Both the position numbers and the translations under genes were made by a program. Under the pieces are notes generated by a model. The model ran no database searches and had not been told where the DNA came from. It worked only from the letters and a program-made list of their open reading frames with translations. Of a stretch of DNA of 29,527 nt, positions 22,962 to 28,682 are shown one piece after another; positions within the stretch are counted from its first letter, which is position 1, and each line of letters opens with the position of its first letter. The DNA lies in the IMG/VR virus record IMGVR_UViG_3300011113_000803, positions 1-29,527 of that record; one strand, 5' to 3'. The stretch comes from a virus.

Positions 22962-25283
22962 TTATTTCTTTTTTATTTTTTTAACGTATCTGTCTTCCAA
23001 ATATTTTGATAATTTTGTTTTTACCGGATTATGGGCTAAAGGAGTTTGATCTATTAAGTTTTGTAGTAGTTGATCTGTTCCTTCAAATCCTGCGCCGTGT
23101 TCTTCATTCATACTACGATTTTTTGATTTGTTCATAACAGTTAAATTTCCATCGCCATTATTTTGAGGATTTCCGTCTTTATGGTGAACGTCTTTTCCAT
23201 CACCTTTACTGACTTTTCCTTTATCTTCCATTTTACGACGAGCTAATACTCTTTTACTTCTATTTGCTCTTTGTTTTGGTTTTGAATGATAATTATCGTA
23301 TTCTTTACGATAATTTCTACCTTCTAGAACATTAAATTCTTCTTCTAAGAATAACAAAGAATCTAAAAGGTTTATGTTGCCTTGTTTTATTTGATCTACA
23401 AGATAATCATTTGCCAATAAGTATTCATTTAATATGGAATCTATTCCTTTTTCTATAACGCTTTCTTCTTTTCCTTGGGGATTATAATTTCTTTTTACAG
23501 GAATGTTGATTTCTTCTTCTCTGTCTGTATTAATATTCAATGTTATAGTGTTGTATGAATTTGTATTTTGTTTTATAAAATTACTGTATAATATTGGTTT
23601 TACAAAACTAATATTCGTTACTGTCAAGCCTAAAGCTTGTAAAAACTCCAAAGGATTTGATAAGTTTTGTTTGTTTTTTTGAAGTTCGCTAACAACATCC
23701 ATAAACGATTCGTTTAAAGGAACAAGCATATTCATAAGAGATGTTGTGAATTCGTTATCTGTTTGGTTAAAAGTTAAAATTAAATCGGTATCTTTGCTTT
23801 TTGTAAATTCTTCAAAAAACTCTGCAGATAAAGGAGTTATTGCTGCGTCACTTCCATCTTTATTTGCACTGATTAATAATTGTGCACTGCCAATTTTTTT
23901 ATCGAATTTTAATTCGCCTGTTAATGCTTCTTTAATTATTTGTGCTTTGATTTCAGGTATGTTTATAAAATCTTCTACTAATTTTTGAGATTTATATACT
24001 AACCTGTTCTTTTGAATTTTTAATGTTTCTTTTTTCCATCTTTCTTTTTCTAAAGATGCTATTCCTTGTTTATCACTGAATGCTCTTTGGGGATACGGTA
24101 ATTCAATATTACCCATTCTTAAATTTTGTACAAAATCTTCAAACAAAGAATTAAAAACAGGATAAACAACATTTTCTTCCATCTGACTTATGGTAGAAAC
24201 TACAGTAATTTGAGCTTCTTGCTTAGGAAGTAGTGTTACTTGTTCACCTATTTTTATAGAGATACCGGTTTTTTCTTTTCCTAATGTTCCAGTAAATAAA
24301 GAAGTGGGAGCAGCTTCTTTTATGCCATTTTTAGACCAAACTTTACCAGTTTTTATTACAGGTTCATTTTGTTCTATTTTCATTTCTGTTAATTCAGGAT
24401 ATTGAGATAAAATCTCCTGCATTAATCTTTGTAGTGAATCATTTAAAGTTCTACTGTAACTTAACAAACCAGAAAGTTCATCCGGTATTTCTTGTCCATT
24501 TATAGAACCTAGAACATATGGTAATCCGTAAACCATTTGACTTGTATCATGATCCCAATCAGGATACGATGATGCAGGATCTGTTATCTCTTTTCCATCA
24601 ACAGGAACTCGTATTCTTGGTGGTGGTATTTCTGTTGGAGTGCTAGAAGCTTCTGTTTCTTTTTCTTGTTCTTTTTCTATTTTTCCTAATAAACGAACAG
24701 AAGTTTTCGTATTGATAAAGTTTTCCATCTGAGAATAGTGTCTTAAATCTCTGGGAGTAATATTTCCTTTATCAATCTTTTTTACTTTTCCTTTGAGAAC
24801 TGTGTGTGTTTCAGGATTATAATCGTCTTTAGGTATAATTTCTATTTTATTTCTTCTGCTATTTTTTACAATTATAATTCTCTTTAATTCACTTTCTTGA
24901 GAATCTTGACGACGCTCTTCGCGTTTACGGTCTCGTTCACGATCAGCAGGATCAACTTCTGGACGCATTTTTCTTTTTTCTGCTTTTACAGGAGTTCTTT
25001 CTTCTGCTAATTTGTCTAAAAATGCAGTTTGTAATTTTTCTTTGATAAATCCTTCACCAAGACCCATTTGTATTCCACGAGCTTTAGCTTGAGCTTCATC
25101 TCTCATATTTTCTCTTTTTAAATTAATTCTTCGTATCGCCATTTGACGATCAAATTCTCGTAATTTTTTACGGGAATCTACTTTTTCTTTTTGTAGTGGT
25201 AAATTAAATTCTAATAGAAAAAAAGACTCGTTTAAAAAGTCTGAATATTCGTTTTCGTTAAACCAAAGTGGGTAATTAGACAT
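22962..25283 (-). CDS. Large late protein with C-terminal HNH nuclease domain
   Basis: 773 residues. The N-terminus has a hydrophobic FLNESFFLLEF (16-26) containing LNE. Residues 35-140 are a long highly charged helix region (Arg/Lys/Glu). The middle, about 240-640, is mixed alpha/beta without a recognised family. The C-terminal ~100 residues have KPKQRANRSKRVLARRKM, then DVHHKDGNPQNNGDGNLTVM (His700, His701, Asp703, Asn705, Asn713), a good HNH nuclease motif, and end in VKKIKKK. The C-terminal module recurs in phage proteins as I recall. Late promoter CATAAATA lies 11 bases before the ATG and no Shine-Dalgarno sequence is visible. It could be a virion protein delivering a nuclease into the cell, or act in DNA packaging. 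Confidence 0.7.
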   Translation of the reverse strand: MSNYPLWFNENEYSDFLNESFFLLEFNLPLQKEKVDSRKKLREFDRQMAIRRINLKRENMRDEAQAKARGIQMGLGEGFIKEKLQTAFLDKLAEERTPVKAEKRKMRPEVDPADRERDRKREERRQDSQESELKRIIIVKNSRRNKIEIIPKDDYNPETHTVLKGKVKKIDKGNITPRDLRHYSQMENFINTKTSVRLLGKIEKEQEKETEASSTPTEIPPPRIRVPVDGKEITDPASSYPDWDHDTSQMVYGLPYVLGSINGQEIPDELSGLLSYSRTLNDSLQRLMQEILSQYPELTEMKIEQNEPVIKTGKVWSKNGIKEAAPTSLFTGTLGKEKTGISIKIGEQVTLLPKQEAQITVVSTISQMEENVVYPVFNSLFEDFVQNLRMGNIELPYPQRAFSDKQGIASLEKERWKKETLKIQKNRLVYKSQKLVEDFINIPEIKAQIIKEALTGELKFDKKIGSAQLLISANKDGSDAAITPLSAEFFEEFTKSKDTDLILTFNQTDNEFTTSLMNMLVPLNESFMDVVSELQKNKQNLSNPLEFLQALGLTVTNISFVKPILYSNFIKQNTNSYNTITLNINTDREEEINIPVKRNYNPQGKEESVIEKGIDSILNEYLLANDYLVDQIKQGNINLLDSLLFLEEEFNVLEGRNYRKEYDNYHSKPKQRANRSKRVLARRKMEDKGKVSKGDGKDVHHKDGNPQNNGDGNLTVMNKSKNRSMNEEHGAGFEGTDQLLQNLIDQTPLAHNPVKTKLSKYLEDRYVKKIKKK

Positions 25284-25294
25284 GGATATACATT

Positions 25295-25302
25295 TATTTA
25301 TG
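25295..25302 (-). promoter_or_regulatory. Late promoter variant
   Basis: CATAAATA on the minus strand, 11 bases before the start of the 773-residue gene, in the short gap after the 121-residue gene. Confidence 0.55.
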
Positions 25303-25307
25303 GATTT

Positions 25308-25673
25308 TTACGCTTTATCTTCAGGAGTTATTCTTTCTACAGTAAATCCTTTAAATGTTTTTCTTTTTCCACTTATCACGTCCCACATAGCAGAAGAATT
25401 AATATTTCTATCTCGGCAAAAACCAGTAAAATTATCAGTTATATATTTTATACCTTCTTTATCTGTAAATATAAAAATTGTTCGTTTTTTCTTGGTGTGA
25501 ACAAATTCAAGCTGTTTTTGTACTTTAGAATTCCAGATCCATTCTTTTCCTTGTTTTACGAATTCTCCACCATGTTTTTCTATAAATTTGCTCCTATTGT
25601 GTTCACCTCTAGAATTTTGGTTAAAAAATGCCCATTCACGAGTATTTTTTTTATTTACATTGTTTAGGTTCAT
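25308..25673 (-). CDS. Small protein with homing-endonuclease-type DNA-binding module, no nuclease
   Basis: 121 residues, GGAGAAACG ribosome binding site inside the upstream exonuclease gene, which it overlaps by 23 bases. The C-terminal 45 residues (DNFTGFCRDRNINSSAMWDVISGKR, then KTFKGFTVERI) match the helix-turn-helix/NUMOD-type modules attached to GIY-YIG and HNH homing endonucleases in phages (pattern F-C-x(3)-N-I-N-x-S-x(2)-W/L-x(2)-V-x-x-G-K-R-x(3)-K-G-F). No GIY-YIG or HNH catalytic motif precedes it. The N-terminal part contains NTREWAFFNQNSRGEHNRSKF, unknown. Either a relic of a homing endonuclease or a domesticated DNA-binding protein. Confidence 0.65.
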   Translation of the reverse strand: MNLNNVNKKNTREWAFFNQNSRGEHNRSKFIEKHGGEFVKQGKEWIWNSKVQKQLEFVHTKKKRTIFIFTDKEGIKYITDNFTGFCRDRNINSSAMWDVISGKRKTFKGFTVERITPEDKA

Positions 25674-26304
25674 ATTCGTTTCTCCATTCTTTTATGGCTT
25701 CTGCTAATTCTTTTTTGTAGTTGTTTGGACTTTCTACAAAAGTTTGAACTGTTCCATCATCACAAGTTATAAGGATGGCTATCTGATCAATCTTTTCTCC
25801 AGTTCTTTCTTGCCACATAACAGCATAAGCTGTTGCTTGTAAAAAGTAGTTTTTAATATCTTCTTTTTTCTTTGGTTTGGTGCTGCCTTTAAAATCTATC
25901 ACGCTGGGAATTCCATTAAAATCTGCTATACAATCTACTCTGCCAGCCAAACGGAGTGGTTTACTCCAAAGAAATCCTTCAATAGCTTTAACATTATCAA
26001 TTTTATTGACTTGTTCTTGAAATTGGCAAAATAAATCTAAAGTATATGGATCTTGATTTTTTGCGTATTCTGGATCGTTTTTTATATAATTTTCTACAAG
26101 AGAGTGTAGTTTTGTGCCACGATTTCGTGTACGAACCGCTTCTTTAGGATTATTTTTACGCCATTCCGCAAAAAATTGATTTTTTTTCCATCCTACAACT
26201 GTAGTTACAGAAGGAAATTTACCGTCTGGGGTTTGATAAAAGCCGTCTACTCGCTCTCCTTTAGGAAGATCCACTATTGCATGATTAAAAAGTTTAGAGT
26301 TCAT
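25651..26304 (-). CDS. PD-(D/E)XK exonuclease (MGME1/RecB-like)
   Basis: 217 residues. Family landmarks appear in order: FPSVTTVVGWK (30-40), FFAEWRKNNP, the RNRGTKLHSLVENYI helix with His67, Glu109 in AIEGFLW, Asp124 in LAGRVDCIADF, Asp137 and Lys139 in SVIDFKGSTK, and the conserved Gln156/Tyr160 in FLQATAYAVMW. This is the single-strand exonuclease type found in phages and related to mitochondrial MGME1. It would trim DNA ends or flaps during replication and recombination. Late promoter TATAAATA (26317-26324) lies 12 bases before the ATG, with no Shine-Dalgarno sequence. It overlaps the next gene. Confidence 0.87.
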   Translation of the reverse strand: MNSKLFNHAIVDLPKGERVDGFYQTPDGKFPSVTTVVGWKKNQFFAEWRKNNPKEAVRTRNRGTKLHSLVENYIKNDPEYAKNQDPYTLDLFCQFQEQVNKIDNVKAIEGFLWSKPLRLAGRVDCIADFNGIPSVIDFKGSTKPKKKEDIKNYFLQATAYAVMWQERTGEKIDQIAILITCDDGTVQTFVESPNNYKKELAEAIKEWRNEYEPKQCK

Positions 26305-26316
26305 AATGTATACATA

Positions 26317-26324
26317 TATTTATA
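26317..26324 (-). promoter_or_regulatory. T4-type late promoter (perfect octamer)
   Basis: TATAAATA on the minus strand, 12 bases before ATG 26304 of the exonuclease gene, in the divergent gap shared with the plus-strand gene at 26339. Confidence 0.75.
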
Positions 26325-26338
26325 CGGAGAATACAACT

Positions 26339-26602
26339 ATGGATATGTACAGAGTAGGAAAAGTCGTAGATTTAGCAGCAAATACAAGAAAAAATTTTGA
26401 TACCTCTGCTGACAAGCATAAAGGAATTTTATTTCCTAACAGTGTAACAAGTAATTATAATGTGATATTTCATGATGCAGCAAACACAAATCCAGGTGGT
26501 ATAACTCTTGCTATGGCATCTACCGTTGAGTCTTTTGTGTTACCATGTGTAGCTAAAGCCGTAATATCAAGTGCTGCTTCCAGAATAATATTACTTAGTT
26601 AA
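26339..26602 (+). CDS. Small plus-strand protein in late cluster, possible virion component
   Basis: 87 residues from ATG 26339, which has CGGAGAA ten bases upstream. An in-frame ATG at 26306 would sit inside the minus-strand promoter and lacks a ribosome binding site. The sequence is hydrophobic and beta-rich: KGILFPNSVTSNYNVIFHDAANT, PGGITLAMASTVESFVLPCV, ISSAASRIILLS. The pattern, a small sandwich ending in a hydrophobic strand after 'SAAS', resembles short phage particle proteins, but no family is certain. It is isolated among minus-strand genes and convergent with the 422-residue gene, whose end overlaps its last four bases. Confidence 0.65.
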   Translation: MDMYRVGKVVDLAANTRKNFDTSADKHKGILFPNSVTSNYNVIFHDAANTNPGGITLAMASTVESFVLPCVAKAVISSAASRIILLS

Positions 26603-27867
26603 TCTTTCTTATTAATTAACTTTTTGAAATAACCAGTCATATCAGAACCAGAAGAATTAAATATTCGATATTGTTTTTTCCCGTATATTATTCTACGAAT
26701 TCCTCTGATACTTGAAGCAAATACTTCTATTTTTTTACCGTCTTGAATGTACACGACCTTATATTTTTGTTTCTTTAATTTTCGTTGTGTGGATTCTCTG
26801 GGAGAAAGAACATTTTCTTTAATAGAAGTAGTTACCGGAACTTCTACAGTATAATATTTTCCAAAAGAACGAGGATCCATAAAAGATCTTCTAGCTTTTG
26901 CTGAAAGTAATTCCATGGGAGCCAGATTATCTGCTATGTTTGGAGTCGAATAAGTTCGTTCTGGTTCTTCTCTTTCATCTTCATCGTTTTTATTTTTTCT
27001 TCTTTTTTCTTCTTCGTCTTGTTTTAATTTTGTAGACTGGTCTGTTTTTACAGCTGTTTGAGCAGCTGTTTGTGTGGCTGTTTGAGCAGCTGTTTGTGTG
27101 GCTGTTTGAGCAGCTGTTTGTGTGGCTGTTTGAGCAGCTGTTTGAGCAGCTGTTTGTGTGGCTGTTGCTGGAGAAGTAATCGGAACAGTTTGTGTTGTTG
27201 TGGTTATTGAGTTATCTACTGAAGGAGCAATTTTGGATGTTTCGTCTTGTTTAGTTAAATGCGAAATAACTTGTTTTACTAATTTTTGTGTTGCTTCAAT
27301 ATTTACTGCAGATTTTGTTTGTGTTGGAGCGTGAGCAGAAATTCTTGCAGGAATTGGAGTATATGGAGAATGAACAATATCTGTTAATTTACTTGGTGTT
27401 GGTGTTTTTGGTGTGGTTTTTAAGACAACAGGTAAATTCTTTTCAACACCAAGCAAAGCTTCCACAGTTTGTGGTGCTTTTTTTTCTAATTCCAATACTG
27501 CAGTTGGTGCCGATTTCGAAGCAACTTGCATTAATTTTGGAGCAATTTTTGGTGTCAATTGTGGTGCTAATTTTGGAGCAACTTGTCCTAATTTTGATAA
27601 TACGGCACCTATGGATTCTGTTATCATTGAGATATCAGTTTGTCCTATCTCTTCTACAAAAGGCAATTGTTGTATTTTTAAATTTGTATCTGTTTCTTCA
27701 ATTAAAAATTTATTTTGAATAGCCCATTCATTTAAAAAAATATTACCCATGATCCACAATTGATGTGAATCTGGGTAATTTCCGTGAGCAATTTTCCATT
27801 GCTCGCAAGTTTCTTGTAATGTCTTTTTTATTCCAATTTTAAATTTTAATTGAGTTAAATTTTCCAT
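26599..27867 (-). CDS. Late protein with AQTA/TQTA repeat and basic C-terminus
   Basis: 422 residues. The N-terminal 70 are helical with YPDSHQLWIMGNIFLNEWAI (31-50, containing LNE). Residues 95-140 hold Ala/Pro/Lys repeats (VAPKLAPQLTPKIAPKLMQVA). Residues 234-272 are nine to ten tandem copies of a (A/T)QTA tetrapeptide encoded by 12-bp DNA repeats. A Lys/Glu/Asp-rich spacer and a basic C-terminal domain (RKLKKQKYKVVYIQDGKKIEVF ... RRIIYGKKQYRIF) follow. Late promoter TATAAATA ends five bases before the ATG, so the message would begin at or next to the start codon. Layout resembles the 736-residue late protein (Pro/Ala linker plus basic tail). Probably a particle protein; function unknown. 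Confidence 0.65.
   Translation of the reverse strand: MENLTQLKFKIGIKKTLQETCEQWKIAHGNYPDSHQLWIMGNIFLNEWAIQNKFLIEETDTNLKIQQLPFVEEIGQTDISMITESIGAVLSKLGQVAPKLAPQLTPKIAPKLMQVASKSAPTAVLELEKKAPQTVEALLGVEKNLPVVLKTTPKTPTPSKLTDIVHSPYTPIPARISAHAPTQTKSAVNIEATQKLVKQVISHLTKQDETSKIAPSVDNSITTTTQTVPITSPATATQTAAQTAAQTATQTAAQTATQTAAQTATQTAAQTAVKTDQSTKLKQDEEEKRRKNKNDEDEREEPERTYSTPNIADNLAPMELLSAKARRSFMDPRSFGKYYTVEVPVTTSIKENVLSPRESTQRKLKKQKYKVVYIQDGKKIEVFASSIRGIRRIIYGKKQYRIFNSSGSDMTGYFKKLINKKD
27051..27170. repeat. Tandem 12-bp repeat, about ten copies
   Basis: Units of the form (C/T)(A/G)GCTGTTTG(A/T)G follow each other without spacers; the last unit is degenerate. Read on the minus strand each unit encodes a (A/T)QTA tetrapeptide. 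Because the unit is a multiple of three, copy-number change would keep the reading frame of the 422-residue protein. Confidence 0.9.
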
Positions 27868-27872
27868 GCAAT

Positions 27873-27880
27873 TATTTATA
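27873..27880 (-). promoter_or_regulatory. T4-type late promoter (perfect octamer), likely leaderless
   Basis: TATAAATA on the minus strand with only five bases (ATTGC) before ATG 27867. In T4 the first transcribed base is the sixth after the octamer, which here is the A of the ATG. No Shine-Dalgarno sequence. Confidence 0.75.
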
Positions 27881-27885
27881 ATTGC

Positions 27886-28455
27886 TTACTTTGCAGGCAA
27901 AAGGAACCGAATACCCCAATATCGTTCCATATCATTGTTTCCAAACAGCATCCAATCTTCCACCTTCAAAGGATCATATGTCCTCCAAGTACCATCGTTC
28001 AAATTCACAGTAAAAACGCCACCTTGACTACCCAGTTTACGCCAAACGGCAAGCGAGGTTTGAGTCTGATGAGAATCAGAAATTACCGTATATCCCAGAT
28101 CACTCAACCAACGGTATAGTGCAGGAGCGTATCCTTCACCGATCCAGTCACGGTGAACACGGATACGGTCCATTACCACCACCTTACGACTCCACGGAAA
28201 TGCTTCTTGCGGAATAGGTGCAGCAATCAGACGAGCAACCAGCACCGGATCGCCGTCATTAGAACTGATCAGTACAAGCATACCATTACCTTGCAGAGTT
28301 CGAATATGCTTCAGATCAATTGTCATGCCTTGCAGATCACCAGAACCGTTATGCGTTTCTTGTGAAAACGCAGATTCTGAATTAAATTCCTTTACCTGCT
28401 TGTTGAAAGAGGCGAGATGGTTTGAGTCGATGGTAATTGTTGGAGTAAGAATCAT
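27886..28455 (-). CDS. GNAT-like acetyltransferase-fold protein
   Basis: 189 residues from ATG 28455. An in-frame ATG at 28473 would lie inside the promoter, so the shorter form is preferred. Residues 92-140 have the GNAT layout: a strand VVVMDRIRV, the acetyl-CoA loop RDWIGEGYA (R-x-x-x-G-x-G), helix PALYRWLSDLGY, strand TVISDS and QTQTSLAVWRKLG. The first 80 residues would supply the remaining beta strands. It may acetylate a host or phage protein or small molecule; the target is unknown, and an inactive GNAT fold cannot be excluded. Codons are GC-richer than in the neighbouring late genes. A strong sigma70-type promoter fits early expression, with its expected start exactly at the ATG and no ribosome binding site. 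Confidence 0.75.
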   Translation of the reverse strand: MILTPTITIDSNHLASFNKQVKEFNSESAFSQETHNGSGDLQGMTIDLKHIRTLQGNGMLVLISSNDGDPVLVARLIAAPIPQEAFPWSRKVVVMDRIRVHRDWIGEGYAPALYRWLSDLGYTVISDSHQTQTSLAVWRKLGSQGGVFTVNLNDGTWRTYDPLKVEDWMLFGNNDMERYWGIRFLLPAK

Positions 28456-28461
28456 ACTGTT

Positions 28462-28489
28462 AGTATACACCATACCAAGAAAATGTCAA
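28462..28489 (-). promoter_or_regulatory. Strong sigma70-type promoter for the GNAT-like gene
   Basis: On the minus strand: TTGACA (28489-28484, perfect), 16-base spacer, TATACT (28467-28462), then six bases (AACAGT) and ATG 28455. The predicted transcription start falls on the A of the ATG. Confidence 0.8.
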
Positions 28490-28506
28490 ATGAAAAATTA
28501 AATTTC

Positions 28507-28514
28507 CATAAATA
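28507..28514 (+). promoter_or_regulatory. Late promoter variant facing the candidate RNA
   Basis: CATAAATA on the plus strand (one mismatch to the octamer). By T4 spacing transcription would begin at about 28520, and the next intrinsic terminator is at 28610-28645. Confidence 0.5.
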
Positions 28515-28519
28515 TTAGT

Positions 28520-28645
28520 GATCGGGCTGAGTTGGTTGTAGACTTTGCTCTAGCGAACTACGCCATTCATGCTAAAAAGGGAACTTCGCTACCTTTCGGT
28601 CGTCATAGGGCAGAGGAGAGCCACGAACTCTCTTCTGCTTTTTTT
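28520..28645 (+). ncRNA. Candidate phage small non-coding RNA
   Basis: About 125 bases bounded by a late-type promoter (28507-28514) and a strong intrinsic terminator, with no convincing ORF. The region holds an additional hairpin at 28538-28561: GTAG + TTTGC (28544-28548), loop TCTA, GCGAA (28553-28557) + CTAC, with a two-base bulge. A 5-bp AAAGG/CCTTT pair around 28576-28595 is also possible. The only ATG-started frame (28570) is 26 codons long, lacks a good ribosome binding site and runs through the terminator. The divergent genes on both sides have their own promoters, which leaves the terminator without a coding gene to end. The 5' end is inferred. Confidence 0.5.
28610..28645 (+). terminator. 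Intrinsic terminator on the plus strand
   Basis: GCAGAGGAGAG (28610-28620), loop CCACGAA, CTCTCTTCTGC (28628-28638): an 11-bp stem with one G-T pair, followed by seven T (28639-28645). The last T is also the first base of the next late promoter. Confidence 0.92.
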
Positions 28646-28652
28646 ATAAATA
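28645..28652 (+). promoter_or_regulatory. T4-type late promoter (perfect octamer)
   Basis: TATAAATA on the plus strand directly fused to the terminator T-run, 30 bases before ATG 28683. The leader contains CAAGGA as ribosome binding site. Confidence 0.8.
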
Positions 28653-28682
28653 CAGGTAAGAGTATATAGCAAGGATTTAAAA

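Noticed and set aside
26306-26338. Upstream ATG 26306 for the plus-strand 87-residue gene
   Set aside because: It lies in the minus-strand late promoter region without a ribosome binding site, whereas ATG 26339 has CGGAGAA upstream.
26600-26626. AGTTAAT/ATTAACT inverted repeat between convergent genes as terminator
   Set aside because: AT-only 7-bp stem with a long loop and no T-run; not convincing.
27051-27170. CRISPR-like array
   Set aside because: The repeats are 12 bp, directly contiguous and without unique spacers; they encode a protein linker.
27288-27722. 144-codon plus-strand ORF opposite the repeat-containing late gene
   Set aside because: Composition is Leu/Val-rich antisense of Lys/Gln/Ala codons; no ribosome site or promoter.
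28515-28590. tRNA-like stretch (CTGAGTTGGTTGTAG resembles a D-arm)
   Set aside because: No matching acceptor stem, anticodon stem or TTC-type T-loop can be drawn; the D-stem bases do not pair.
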